DNA from: Halodurantibacterium daqingensis
GTDB lineage: Bacteria > Pseudomonadota > Alphaproteobacteria > Rhodobacterales > Rhodobacteraceae
Length of the DNA stretch: 64,000 nt
Assembly: GCF_042666235.1 (NCBI RefSeq)
Contig: NZ_JBHTFQ010000001.1
Location: 248,001-312,000, forward strand
Reading direction: 5' to 3'
The position numbers and the translations under genes were made by a program. The notes beneath the pieces are model-generated. The model was given only the letters and a program-made list of their open reading frames with translations. It made no database searches and had not been told where the DNA came from. Below are positions 17,430 through 26,840 of the stretch, in pieces. How positions within the stretch are numbered: the stretch's first letter is position 1; each line of letters starts with the position of its first letter.

Positions 17430-19088
17430 ATGCCCCTGGCCGCATTGAAACCAGGGCAATTCGGCGGATCGTGCAGGCTGATGACTTCCACACAAGAACT
17501 ATCTCCCGGGATCACCCGTCGTTCCGTGCTTGCCGGACTGCCGGCGGCTGCGGTTTTGCTGGGATCGGTGGCCTGTCCTTCGCTGCTTTTCGCGCAGGAC
17601 GCCGATGCCGGCGCGATGACGCAGGGGCAGCCGTTTTCTTTCGATCTTCTGACCGAGGCAATGCGGGACAAGGCGCGTCAGCCTCATCAGGTTGAAACGC
17701 TCGCGCCCAGCTTTCTGGATGGCCTTCAGTATGACGATTACCGGCTGATCCAGTTCCGCCGCGACCGGGCGCGCTGGTCCGAAGATGACCGTGGCCTGTT
17801 CCGCGTGCATGCCTTCCATCTGGGCTGGCTGTTCAACGAGCCGGTCCATGTGGCCGAAGTTGTGGATGGCCGCGCCTCTGAACTGGTCTTCTCGACCGAC
17901 GACTTCGAGTATTTCAATGAACTGGCCGAACGTGTGCCCGAGCATACCGAGATGCCCGGGGTGGCGGGATTCCGGCTGAACTTCCCGCTCAACCGCTCGG
18001 ACATTCTGGACGAGGTGGTCGCCTTCGTGGGCGCAAGCTATTTTCGCGCCCTGGGGCAGGGCAACAGCTATGGCATCTCGGCCCGCGGGCTTGCGATCAA
18101 CACCGGCCTGCCCTCGGGCGAGGAATTCCCGCGGTTTTCGCATTTCTGGCTTGAGCGCCCGGCACCGGGCGCGCGCGAGATCGTGGTTCATGCCGCGCTG
18201 GAAAGCCCCAGCGTCACCGGGGCATACCGCTTTGTCATCACGCCGGGGGTCGAAACGGTGATGGAGGTAACGGCGCGGCTGTTCTTCCGGGCCGATGTCG
18301 AACAGCTGGGCATCGCGCCGCTGACCTCGATGTTCCTTTACGACGAAAAGAACCGGAGCGGCTTTGACGATTACCGCCCGCAGGTCCATGACAGCAACGG
18401 TCTGCACATCACCCGTGCCGACGGCGAAACCCTTTGGCGCCCGCTGAACAACCCGCCGCGGCTGGCAAGCTCCTATTTCACCGAAGCCAATCCGCAGAGT
18501 TTCGGCCTGCATCAGCGCGACCGGGATTTCGATCTCTATCAGGACAAGGGCGCCCGCTATGAGGCCCGCCCCTCGCTCAACGTGGAGCCGCTGGGGGATT
18601 GGGGGCTTGGGGCTGTCCGACTTGTCGAGATCCCCACCGATCTTGAGGTGAACGACAACATCGTCGCTTTCTGGGTGCCCGACACACCGGTGCGCGCCGG
18701 CGACGAACGCGAGTACCGCTATCGCCTTCGCTGGGGCAATATCGATCCCGACGAGAAGGCCGACCGCGCCTGGGTGCACGAAACCCGCGCGGGCGCGGCG
18801 GGCGCCGCCGGCGTGGCCGCCCCCGAGGATCAGCGCAAGTTCGTCATCGACTTCAAGGGCGGCATGCTGGGCCGACTGCCCGAGGACGCCAAGGTCGAAC
18901 CCGCGATCTGGATCTCGCAGGGCGAGATCGTCTCGAAGACCCTCTACAAGCTGCCGCAGAACGACATGTGGCGGCTGGTGCTGGACGTGCAGGGGCCGCG
19001 CGGCAGCACGATCGAACTGGTAGCCCACATTGCCGGCTATGACCGCAAGCTGTCCGAGACCTGGCTTTATCAATGGATGCGACCATGA
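17430..19088 (+). CDS. opgG: Periplasmic glucan biosynthesis protein OpgG
   Basis: 552 aa MdoG/OpgG-family protein, required for building osmoregulated periplasmic glucans. A twin-arginine signal is visible (TRRSVLAGLPAAAVLLGSVAC) with likely cleavage after FAQDA. The mature part has the family segments PFSFDLLTEAMRDKA, YDDYRLIQFRRDRA, YFRALGQGNSYGISARGLAI and FWLERP. ATG 17430 has AAGGGA five bases upstream; ATG 17481 would give a shorter, more usual Tat n-region and is a real alternative. A Tat signal is typical of E. coli OpgD, but gene order identifies this as OpgG. Its stop overlaps the opgI start (ATGA). Confidence 0.93.
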   Translation: MPLAALKPGQFGGSCRLMTSTQELSPGITRRSVLAGLPAAAVLLGSVACPSLLFAQDADAGAMTQGQPFSFDLLTEAMRDKARQPHQVETLAPSFLDGLQYDDYRLIQFRRDRARWSEDDRGLFRVHAFHLGWLFNEPVHVAEVVDGRASELVFSTDDFEYFNELAERVPEHTEMPGVAGFRLNFPLNRSDILDEVVAFVGASYFRALGQGNSYGISARGLAINTGLPSGEEFPRFSHFWLERPAPGAREIVVHAALESPSVTGAYRFVITPGVETVMEVTARLFFRADVEQLGIAPLTSMFLYDEKNRSGFDDYRPQVHDSNGLHITRADGETLWRPLNNPPRLASSYFTEANPQSFGLHQRDRDFDLYQDKGARYEARPSLNVEPLGDWGLGAVRLVEIPTDLEVNDNIVAFWVPDTPVRAGDEREYRYRLRWGNIDPDEKADRAWVHETRAGAAGAAGVAAPEDQRKFVIDFKGGMLGRLPEDAKVEPAIWISQGEIVSKTLYKLPQNDMWRLVLDVQGPRGSTIELVAHIAGYDRKLSETWLYQWMRP

Positions 19089-19264
19089 CCCTTCAGACGC
19101 AGATCGACACATCTGCCGCGGAACATCATTCGTCTGCCGTGCATGACCTGCCGCAGGCGCCGCTTGTCATGCCGAAACAGGTGCTTGAGGCCCCCGTCGG
19201 GCCGCTTCAGCGCCTGATCCAGATGCTTGCCGCGCTGCGACCTGCCGCCCGCGCAGGCCACTGA
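19085..19264 (+). CDS. opgI: OpgI-like small protein (N-terminal piece of OpgH?)
   Basis: 59 aa ORF overlapping the opgG stop by ATGA, so probably translationally coupled. It contains LPQAPLVMPKQVLEAP, closely resembling the APLxMPxQ segment I remember at the N-terminus of longer OpgH proteins such as that of Xanthomonas. R. sphaeroides has an essential opgI gene at this position (opgGIHC operon), so a real separate gene is plausible. It ends five bases before the opgH ATG and lies in a different frame. The alternative is a one-base error splitting a longer opgH; the two frames are both open over 19189-19261. Confidence 0.65.
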   Translation: MTLQTQIDTSAAEHHSSAVHDLPQAPLVMPKQVLEAPVGPLQRLIQMLAALRPAARAGH

Positions 19265-19269
19265 TCACG

Positions 19270-21069
19270 ATGCGGCCCCGGGATGGCCTTTCCCTTCTTG
19301 CAGTGCGGCTGGCGGCGCTGCTGCCGACGCTGGGCCTGGGCATCGGTGCGGCGCTTCTTTTTCTGCAGTTCGGCGCCGCCGACGGGCTGGACCGGCTCGA
19401 CATCCTTCGGGCGGGCTTGATCGGGATCAGTACATTGTGGCTGGCCTGGGGTGCGATGCAGGGCCTTCTGGGCCTGCTGGCGGTCCATCTGGAGGGCCTG
19501 CCGCCGGTCGGGTCCGATGCGCCAATCCGGGGGCGGACGGCGATCCTCGTGCCGGTTTGCAATGAGGATCCCGCCGAGACCCTGTCGCGCGTTGCCGCGA
19601 TCGACCTGTCGCTGGATGCGCTGGGTCTGTCGCAGCAGTTCCACTTCGCGATCCTGTCCGACACCCGGAACGAGGAGGTCGCCCGGCAAGAGGAAATCTG
19701 GTTCGCGCGCCTGCTGGCGGAACGAGGCGGCGCGGGCCGGATGTTCTACCGGCGCCGGACGGTCAACACCGGCAAGAAGGCCGGGAACATCGAGGATTTC
19801 TTCCAGCGCTCGGGCGCAGCTTATGACTACGCGCTGATCCTTGATGCCGACAGCCTGATGGAGGGCGCGACCATCGCCGAAATGGTGCGCCGGATGGAGG
19901 CCGATCCCGAACTGGGCCTGCTGCAGACCCTGCCGAAGATCATCAAGGCCCGATCGCGGTTCGGCCGGGCGATGCAGTTCGCCGCGAGCTTCTATTCGCC
20001 GATCTTTGCGCGGGGACAGGGGCTGATGCAGGGGCGCTGCGGGCCGTTCTGGGGCCATAATGCTCTGGTGCGCGTCCGGGCCTTCGCCGAAAGCTGCGGC
20101 CTGCCGGTGCTCAGCGGCAATCCGCCCTTTGGCGGCCATGTCCTGAGTCATGATTACGTCGAGGCGGCGCTGCTGGCCCGGGCCGGGTGGCGTGTGCGCG
20201 TCGATCCCGATCTGGAGGGGTCGTTCGAGGAAGGGCCTGAGAACATCATCGACTATGCCAAGCGGGATCGGCGCTGGTGCCAGGGTAACCTTCAGCACTG
20301 CCGCATCATCGGGGCTCCGGGCTTGCGTGGCTGGAGCCGGTTCGTCTTCCTGCAGGGCATCCTTGCCTATATCGCGCCGCTGTTCTGGCTGATGTTCATG
20401 ATGGCAAGCGTGGTGCAACCGCTGTTCCAGCACGCACCGAACTACTTCCCCGAGCCCTACCAGCTTTTCCCGGTCTTCCCGAGCAACGAAACCTCGAAGG
20501 CGATCGGACTGGCCATCGGTGTCCTCGGCCTGCTGATCCTGCCCAAGCTGGCGATCGCCGCCCATGCCGCCATGACAGGCCGCGCGCGCGCTTTCGGCGG
20601 ACCAGGGCGCGTGTTCCTGACGACGCTGTGGGAGCTTGCGGCCTCGAGCGTCATGGCACCGATCATGCTGATGTTCCAGACGCGCTCGGTCCTGCAGGTG
20701 CTGATGGGGATCGATGGCGGCTGGCCGCCGAACCGGCGCGGCGACGGCACGCTTGGCTGGGGCGCGGCATGGACTGCAAGCCGCTGGATCGTGCTGTGCG
20801 GAGTGCTGGGGCTTTTCACCGCCTCGCGCCTGGCACCGGAACTTGTGCTGTGGCTGCTGCCGGTCTGCATTCCGATGATCCTTGCACCTGTGGTCATCAC
20901 CCTGTCGTCCCGGCCCTGCGGCGCGTGGTCGGGAGATGCATTCATCGTGCCCAGTGAAACCGATCCGGATCGGGTGATCCTTTATCAGCGCCAGATCCTT
21001 GACCAGTGGACCAGCGCGCGGGACAGCCGCGGTGCCCCCGCGGCACTGGGCACCGCCAGCTATGCGTGA
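19270..21069 (+). CDS. opgH: Glucan backbone glucosyltransferase OpgH
   Basis: 599 aa inner-membrane GT2 enzyme polymerising glucose from UDP-glucose into the OPG backbone. Near the N-terminus are two hydrophobic segments (AVRLAALLPTLGLGIGAALL). The GT2 core follows: ILVPVCNEDP, FAILSDTRNEE, the LILDADSLM DxD motif, WGHNALVRV, GGHVLSHDYVEAALL and the RDRRWCQGN QRRW-type motif. Several C-terminal helices complete it. It lacks the long N-terminal region of E. coli OpgH; part of that seems to be supplied by OpgI. No good ribosome-binding site precedes ATG 19270. It overlaps opgC by eight bases. Confidence 0.94.
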   Translation: MRPRDGLSLLAVRLAALLPTLGLGIGAALLFLQFGAADGLDRLDILRAGLIGISTLWLAWGAMQGLLGLLAVHLEGLPPVGSDAPIRGRTAILVPVCNEDPAETLSRVAAIDLSLDALGLSQQFHFAILSDTRNEEVARQEEIWFARLLAERGGAGRMFYRRRTVNTGKKAGNIEDFFQRSGAAYDYALILDADSLMEGATIAEMVRRMEADPELGLLQTLPKIIKARSRFGRAMQFAASFYSPIFARGQGLMQGRCGPFWGHNALVRVRAFAESCGLPVLSGNPPFGGHVLSHDYVEAALLARAGWRVRVDPDLEGSFEEGPENIIDYAKRDRRWCQGNLQHCRIIGAPGLRGWSRFVFLQGILAYIAPLFWLMFMMASVVQPLFQHAPNYFPEPYQLFPVFPSNETSKAIGLAIGVLGLLILPKLAIAAHAAMTGRARAFGGPGRVFLTTLWELAASSVMAPIMLMFQTRSVLQVLMGIDGGWPPNRRGDGTLGWGAAWTASRWIVLCGVLGLFTASRLAPELVLWLLPVCIPMILAPVVITLSSRPCGAWSGDAFIVPSETDPDRVILYQRQILDQWTSARDSRGAPAALGTASYA

Positions 21070-22228
21070 CACAGTCAGCGCCGTTCCTGCGGAACTGACC
21101 GCGCCGCTTGCGCCCGAGCGTGATCTGCGTCTGGACGTGCTGCGGGGGCTTGCCCTTGTCACGATCTACATCAACCATGTTCCCGGCACGGTCTTCGAGC
21201 GGTTCACCAGTCGAAACTTCGGATTTTCCGATGCGGCCGAGGCATTCGTGGTGATGTCAGGGATTGCGGCGGGGCTGGCCTATTCCGCGCAGTTCCGGAA
21301 ACCGGCACTCTGGCCGGCGGTCGCGCGGGTCTGGGGCCGGGCCTGGACGCTTTACCTTGTCCATGTGACGATCACCTTCATGGCCATCGCCATTGCTGCC
21401 GGGGCGGCGCAGTACTTCGGCCTTTACGGCATGATCCAGCGCAACAACCTGGCCCCCCTGTTCCGCAATCCGCTCGAGGTTCTGGTGGGTCTGCCGACGC
21501 TCGGCCATCAGATCGGCTATTTCAACATCCTGCCGCTTTACATCACGTTGTTGCTGGCGACGCCGCTGATCTTCCCGCTGGCGCTGCGTGCGCCGTGGCT
21601 GCTGATTGCGGGGTCGGTGTGTCTCTGGGCACTGGCAGGGCAGTTCCGGCTGAACCTGCCGGCATATCCCAATCCGGGTGGATGGTTCTTCAACCCGCTG
21701 TCCTGGCAGCTCATTTTCATCATTGGCCTTTGCACCGGGATCGCGATGCGGGATGGGCGTCGTCTCGTGCCGGTGCGGGCCGGGCTTGTCTGGGCCTGCG
21801 GGCTGTTTCTTCTGTTCGTCCTGGCCTGGATGAAGCTGCCGGCGGTGGGCAGCGGGGGGCGCGCGGTGCTGGGGCAGTTGCGGGACTGGGGGCTGCCCTT
21901 CTATTTGACAGGGTTCGACAAGACATTCGTTTCCCTGCCTCGCCTTCTTCATGTCCTTGCACTTTTCTACCTCCTGTCCGCCGTGCCCCTGGTCCGCAAG
22001 GTCTGCGCGAGCGGCGTGATGCAGCCATTGGCGCTGATGGGCCGGCATGCGCTTCCGGTCTTCGCGCTCGGCTCGGTCCTGTGCATCCTGATGCAGGCGT
22101 TCAAGCTGGGCTTGCCGCCGTCGATGGGCCTTGACGTCGCGGTCATCGCAGGGGGGCTTCTGGCCCAATGGGCGCTGGCCAGAACGCGCGACTGGTCCGC
22201 TGCGCATAGGCGCAGGCTCGCGCAATAG
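21062..22228 (+). CDS. opgC: OPG succinyl-modification protein OpgC
   Basis: 388 aa polytopic membrane protein of the OpgC/acyltransferase-3 type. It has about ten hydrophobic segments and starts after a cytosolic LAPERDLRLDVLRGLALVTIYINHVPG, the family's RxDxLRG plus H motif. In R. sphaeroides, OpgC adds succinyl groups to the glucan backbone and is cotranscribed with opgGIH. The chosen ATG overlaps the opgH stop (ATGCGTGA), consistent with coupling. The donor would be succinyl-CoA; specificity is inferred from the operon. Confidence 0.92.
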   Translation: MRDTVSAVPAELTAPLAPERDLRLDVLRGLALVTIYINHVPGTVFERFTSRNFGFSDAAEAFVVMSGIAAGLAYSAQFRKPALWPAVARVWGRAWTLYLVHVTITFMAIAIAAGAAQYFGLYGMIQRNNLAPLFRNPLEVLVGLPTLGHQIGYFNILPLYITLLLATPLIFPLALRAPWLLIAGSVCLWALAGQFRLNLPAYPNPGGWFFNPLSWQLIFIIGLCTGIAMRDGRRLVPVRAGLVWACGLFLLFVLAWMKLPAVGSGGRAVLGQLRDWGLPFYLTGFDKTFVSLPRLLHVLALFYLLSAVPLVRKVCASGVMQPLALMGRHALPVFALGSVLCILMQAFKLGLPPSMGLDVAVIAGGLLAQWALARTRDWSAAHRRRLAQ

Positions 22229-22258
22229 GCATAGGCTATCAACAGACGGAATTGCGCG

Positions 22259-22275
22259 CTTGATTTTCTATCAAG
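22259..22275. promoter_or_regulatory. Dyad upstream of formate dehydrogenase genes
   Basis: CTTGATTTTCTATCAAG has arms CTTGAT/ATCAAG and contains TGATTTTCTATCA, a T-N11-A dyad of LysR type. It lies 61 bp before the fdsB start and after the opgC stop. No T-run follows the stem, so it is better read as an operator than a terminator. No LysR gene is adjacent. Confidence 0.35.
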
Positions 22276-22335
22276 CCCTTCCCACGATGACCCTCTGCAG
22301 GCAGCCGCCGACAGGCGATGCAACAGGGGGTGAAG

Positions 22336-24018
22336 ATGGCGCTGGACGACAAGGGTATCTGGAAATCGGGCAGGGGGCGCGGGCGTCATACGCCCAAGGG
22401 GCGCCAGCTTGACGATGCCGCCCTGGCGGAAGTGCAGGCCCTCCTGGGCGACCGGCCGCGGCGGCGCGACCTTCTGATCGAGTTCCTGCATCTGATCCAG
22501 GATGCGCGGGGTCATCTGCCTGCCGCCCACCTGCGCGCCCTGGCCGAAGAGCTGCGGATGTCGATGGCCGAGGTGTGGGAAGTGGCCACCTTCTATGCCC
22601 ATTTCGACCCGGTCAAGGAAGGCGACACCCCGCCCCCCGACCTGACGATCCGGGTCTGCGACTCGCTTTCCTGCGAACTCGCCGGGTCCGAGGCTCTGCT
22701 GGCCGCGCTCGAGGCGGGGCATGATCCCGCCCGCGTCCGGGTGTTGCGTGCGCCCTGCATGGGCCGTTGCGACATGGCGCCGGTTGCCGAGGTCGGGCAT
22801 AATCACATCACCCATGCAACGGCTGAAAAGATCGCTGCGGCGGTGGCCACGGGCGATACCCACGCCCATCTGCCACCCTACGAGGCGCTGCCCCACTACC
22901 GCCACGCCGGGGGCTATCAGGTTCTGGAACGGCTTCGCGCCGGCGGCAATCCCGAAGAGGTGCAGGAGACCTTGCTGCATTCCGGTCTGCGCGGCCTTGG
23001 CGGCGCCGGCTTTCCCTCGGGCCGCAAATGGTCCTTCGTCCGCGCGGCGCAGGGTCCGCGCTATCTTGCCGTGAACGGGGACGAGGGCGAGCCGGGCACC
23101 TTCAAGGACCGCTACTATCTGGAACGCACGCCGCATCTGTTCCTTGAGGGGATGCTGATCGCCGCATGGGCGGTCGAGGCGGATCGCTGCTATATCTACA
23201 TGCGCGACGAATACCCCGCGATCCTTGAGATCCTGCGGCGGGAAATCGCGGCGCTGGAGGCGGCGCATCTGATCCGGCCGGGCTATGTCGAACTGCGGCG
23301 CGGCGCGGGCGCCTATATCTGCGGCGAAGAATCCGCGATGATCGAATCGATCGAGGGCAAGCGGGGCATCCCCCGCAACCGCCCGCCCTATGTGGCGCAG
23401 GTCGGGATATTCAACCAGCCGACGCTGGTCCACAACGTCGAAACACTGCACTGGGTCGCGCGCATCTGCCGCGAGGGGCCGGAGGTCCTGCGCGACGTGG
23501 AAAGGAACGGCCGCGTGGGCATGCGCAGTTATTCGGTGTCGGGGCGCGTGGCCAGGCCGGGTGTCTACCTGCTGCCGGCCGGGTCGACGATAACCGATGT
23601 GATCGAGGCTGCGGGCGGGATGGCGGAAGGCCATGTGTTCAAGGCGTACCAGCCGGGTGGCCCATCCTCGGGCCTCTTGCCGGCCAGCCTGAATGACGTG
23701 CCGCTGGATTTCGACACGCTTCAGGCGCATGGCACCTTCATCGGATCGGCCGCGGTGGTGGTCCTGTCGGATCAGGACAGCGCCCGCGATGCCGCGCTCA
23801 ACATGCTGCGGTTCTTTGAATCTGAATCCTGTGGTCAATGCTCCCCCTGCCGGGTCGGCTGTGAAAAGGCGGTCAAGCTGATGCAGGCGCCCAAATGGGA
23901 CCGGGCGCTGCTGGACGACCTGTGCACGGTGATGGCCGATGCCTCGATCTGCGGGCTGGGGCAGGCGGCCCCGAACCCGATCCGGCTGACCATGCAACAC
24001 TTCCCCGATGAGGTCTGA
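22336..24018 (+). CDS. fdsB: NAD-dependent formate dehydrogenase, fused NuoE/NuoF-type beta subunit
   Basis: 560 aa. The NuoE-like part (residues about 40-180) has 2Fe-2S cysteines in VCDSLSCELAG and LRAPCMGRCDM. The NuoF-like part has GLGGAGFPSGRKW and VNGDEGEPGTFKDRYYL for FMN/NADH, and SESCGQCSPCRVGCEK plus a later Cys for a 4Fe-4S cluster. The fusion resembles the beta subunit of Methylobacterium FDH1. R. capsulatus FdsG and FdsB are separate, as I recall. It passes electrons from the alpha subunit to NAD. Start 22336 follows AGGGGGTG; ATG 22318 is an alternative. Two bases separate it from the alpha gene. Confidence 0.93.
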   Translation: MALDDKGIWKSGRGRGRHTPKGRQLDDAALAEVQALLGDRPRRRDLLIEFLHLIQDARGHLPAAHLRALAEELRMSMAEVWEVATFYAHFDPVKEGDTPPPDLTIRVCDSLSCELAGSEALLAALEAGHDPARVRVLRAPCMGRCDMAPVAEVGHNHITHATAEKIAAAVATGDTHAHLPPYEALPHYRHAGGYQVLERLRAGGNPEEVQETLLHSGLRGLGGAGFPSGRKWSFVRAAQGPRYLAVNGDEGEPGTFKDRYYLERTPHLFLEGMLIAAWAVEADRCYIYMRDEYPAILEILRREIAALEAAHLIRPGYVELRRGAGAYICGEESAMIESIEGKRGIPRNRPPYVAQVGIFNQPTLVHNVETLHWVARICREGPEVLRDVERNGRVGMRSYSVSGRVARPGVYLLPAGSTITDVIEAAGGMAEGHVFKAYQPGGPSSGLLPASLNDVPLDFDTLQAHGTFIGSAAVVVLSDQDSARDAALNMLRFFESESCGQCSPCRVGCEKAVKLMQAPKWDRALLDDLCTVMADASICGLGQAAPNPIRLTMQHFPDEV

Positions 24019-24019
24019 G

Positions 24020-26785
24020 ATGATCCGCTTTACGCTTGACGGGCGCGAGGTTCAGGCGCGCGAGGATGAAACCATCTGGGAGGTGGCAAAGCGCGAAGGC
24101 ACGCTGATCCCCCACCTTTGCCACAAGGACGCGCCCGGCTATCGCAGCGACGGAAACTGCCGCGCCTGCATGGTGGAGATCGAGGGCGAGCGTGTGCTTG
24201 CCCCCAGCTGCATCCGCAAGCCGGCGGATGGCATGGTCGTCAACAGCCAGTCCACGCGGGCAGAAACCTCTCGGCGGCTGGTGATGGAACTGCTGCTGGC
24301 CGATCAGCCCGAACGGGAAATGGCGCATGACCGGTCCTCGCACCTGTGGGACATGGCCGATGCGCAGGGGGTTGTCACGTCCCGATTCCCGACGCTGGAG
24401 GTCGAACGGATCCCGTTGCTTGATGACAGCCATGTGGCGATGCGGGTGAACCTTGACGCCTGCATCCAGTGCAACCTCTGCGTCCGTGCCTGCCGCGAGG
24501 TGCAGGTGAACGACGTGATCGGCATGGGCGGGCGCGGGCATGACGCCTTTCCGGTGTTCGATTTCGACGATCCCATGGGCGACAGCACCTGCGTCGCCTG
24601 CGGTGAATGCGTGCAGGCCTGCCCGACGGGCGCGCTGATGCCCGCCATCCTTGATGCCGAGGAACGTGGCGACAGCCGCGACTTCGACCGCGAAGTGCAA
24701 AGCGTCTGCCCCTTCTGCGGCGTGGGGTGTCAGGTGAGCCTCAAGATCAAGGGTGATCGCGTCACCCACGTGGACGGCATCAACGGCCCCGCGAACGAAG
24801 GCCGCCTCTGCGTCAAGGGCCGCTTTGGCTTTGACTACATCCACCACCCGCACCGGCTGACCGTCCCGCTGATCCGGCGGTCCGATGCGCCACCCAAGGG
24901 GCTGGACGTCGATCCGGCCAACCCCTGGACCCACTTCCGCGAGGCGAACTGGCAAGAGGCGCTGGACCTGGCCGCGAATGGCCTTGCCCGGCTGGATGCA
25001 ACCCATGGCGGCCAGTCAGTCGCGGGCTTTGGCAGCGCCAAATGTACGAACGAAGAGGCCTATCTGTTCCAGAAGCTGATCCGCCAGCGCTTCGGCCATA
25101 ACAACGTCGACCACTGCACGCGGCTTTGCCATGCGTCCTCGGTCGCGGCGCTGATGGAAAACGTCGGTTCCGCCGCCGTGACAGCCACCTTCAACGAGAT
25201 CGAGAACGCCGACGTCGCCATCGTCATCGGCGCGAATCCGGTCGAAAATCACCCGGTCGCCGCGACCTTCTTCAAGCAGTTCGCCAAGCGCGGCGGCAAG
25301 CTGATCGTGATGGACCCGCGCGGGCAGGCGTTGAAGCGGCACGCGACGCACATGCTCCAGTTTCGCCCCGGCGCGGACGTGGCGATGCTGAACGCGATCA
25401 TGGCGACGATCGTCGAGGAAGGGCTCTACGACCAGCAATACATCGACGCCTGGACCGAGAACTGGGAGGCCGAGAAAGCGCATCTGGCGCAGTTCGCGCC
25501 GGAAAAGATGGCCGAGCATTGCGGCATCCCGGCTGAAACGCTCCGCCAGGTGGCGCGGGACTTTGCGACCGCGCGGGCCGGAATGATCTTCTGGGGGATG
25601 GGCGTTTCTCAGCACATCCATGGCACTGACAATTCCCGTTGCCTGATCAGCCTCGCGCTCATGTGCGGGCATGTGGGGCGGCCGGGGACGGGGCTGCATC
25701 CGCTGCGGGGGCAGAACAACGTGCAGGGCGCGTCCGACGCGGGCCTCATACCCATGTTCCTGCCGGATTATCAGACGGTGACGGATGACGCGGTGCGGGC
25801 CCGGTTCTCCGAAATCTGGGGCAGCGGCGACTTTTCGGCGCAAAGGGGCCTGACGGTCACGGAAATCCTTGATGCGGTGCATGAAGGCACGATCCGGGGC
25901 ATGTATATCCTTGGCGAGAACCCGGCGATGTCCGACCCGGACGTGACGCATGCACGCGAGGCGCTGGCCAAGCTCGACCATCTTGTGGTGCAGGACATCT
26001 TCCTGACGGAAACCGCGAACTATGCGGATGTGATCCTGCCGGCGGCGGCGTTTTATGAAAAGGCCGGGACGGTGACCAACACCAACCGGCAGGTGCAGAT
26101 CGCGCGGGCGGCGGTGCGGCCGCCGGGGCAGGCCCTTCCGGATTGGCAGATCACGGTGGAACTTGCGCGCCGGCTTGGCCTCGACTGGCAGTACACCGAC
26201 CCGTCCGAGGTCTATACCGAGATGGCGCGGGGGATGCGCAGCCTCGACAACATCACCTGGGACCGGCTGGTGAATGACGGCGCGGTGACCTATCCCAGCC
26301 TCTCGCCCAGCGATCCGGGGCAGGCGATCGTCTTTGGCGATGGCTTCCCGAGGGCCGAGGGGCGCGCGCGCTTTACCCCCGCCGCCATCATTCCGCCGGA
26401 TGAGGTGCCGGATAGCGAATTCCCGATGGTGATGACCACGGGGCGGCAGCTGGAACACTGGCACACCGGGTCGATGACCCGCCGGTCGCGGGTGCTCGAC
26501 GCGGTGGAGCCCGAGGCGAACTGCTCCCTTCACCCCGCGACGCTGCGGCGTCTGGGGGTGGAAGCGGGCGGCATGGTGCGCCTGATCACCCGGCGGGGCG
26601 AGATCACGATCATGGCCCGGGCCGACCGCGCCGTGGCCGAGGATATGGTCTTTGTCCCCTTCGCCTATGTCGAAGCCGCGGCCAACGTGCTGACGAACCC
26701 GGCGCTCGACCCCTATGGCAAGATCCCCGAGTTCAAGTTCGCGGCGGTCCGCGTTGAACCGGCTGGGGTCATGGCCGCCGAGTGA
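24020..26785 (+). CDS. fdsA: Formate dehydrogenase catalytic alpha subunit
   Basis: 921 aa Mo/W-bis-MGD enzyme oxidising formate to CO2 in the cytoplasm. In order: an N-terminal 2Fe-2S domain (HLCHKDAPGYRSDGNCRAC), two 4Fe-4S sites (CIQCNLCVRAC, CVACGECVQAC), and the catalytic-domain cluster (VCPFCGVGC, with LCVKG). The metal ligand cysteine is in DHCTRLCH (Cys, not Sec), and the MopB C-terminal domain ends it (TTGRQLEHWHTGSMTRRS). GAGGTCTGAG precedes ATG 24020. Metal choice (Mo or W) cannot be read from sequence. The maturation genes fdsC and fdsD are not next to it. Confidence 0.95.
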   Translation: MIRFTLDGREVQAREDETIWEVAKREGTLIPHLCHKDAPGYRSDGNCRACMVEIEGERVLAPSCIRKPADGMVVNSQSTRAETSRRLVMELLLADQPEREMAHDRSSHLWDMADAQGVVTSRFPTLEVERIPLLDDSHVAMRVNLDACIQCNLCVRACREVQVNDVIGMGGRGHDAFPVFDFDDPMGDSTCVACGECVQACPTGALMPAILDAEERGDSRDFDREVQSVCPFCGVGCQVSLKIKGDRVTHVDGINGPANEGRLCVKGRFGFDYIHHPHRLTVPLIRRSDAPPKGLDVDPANPWTHFREANWQEALDLAANGLARLDATHGGQSVAGFGSAKCTNEEAYLFQKLIRQRFGHNNVDHCTRLCHASSVAALMENVGSAAVTATFNEIENADVAIVIGANPVENHPVAATFFKQFAKRGGKLIVMDPRGQALKRHATHMLQFRPGADVAMLNAIMATIVEEGLYDQQYIDAWTENWEAEKAHLAQFAPEKMAEHCGIPAETLRQVARDFATARAGMIFWGMGVSQHIHGTDNSRCLISLALMCGHVGRPGTGLHPLRGQNNVQGASDAGLIPMFLPDYQTVTDDAVRARFSEIWGSGDFSAQRGLTVTEILDAVHEGTIRGMYILGENPAMSDPDVTHAREALAKLDHLVVQDIFLTETANYADVILPAAAFYEKAGTVTNTNRQVQIARAAVRPPGQALPDWQITVELARRLGLDWQYTDPSEVYTEMARGMRSLDNITWDRLVNDGAVTYPSLSPSDPGQAIVFGDGFPRAEGRARFTPAAIIPPDEVPDSEFPMVMTTGRQLEHWHTGSMTRRSRVLDAVEPEANCSLHPATLRRLGVEAGGMVRLITRRGEITIMARADRAVAEDMVFVPFAYVEAAANVLTNPALDPYGKIPEFKFAAVRVEPAGVMAAE

Positions 26786-26840
26786 GATCAGTGGACAGCA
26801 CCGCGCCCGCGCCATAATCTGGCGCGGAAAGGGGAACGCC

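Noticed and set aside
19189..19261. Assembly or sequencing frameshift in opgH as the only explanation for the small upstream ORF
   Set aside because: The same three-gene order with a separate opgI is reported in R. sphaeroides, so a real split gene is the simpler reading; the alternative is kept as a test in the finding.
19207..21162. 651-codon open frame antisense to opgH
   Set aside because: Composition artefact opposite a clear glucosyltransferase.
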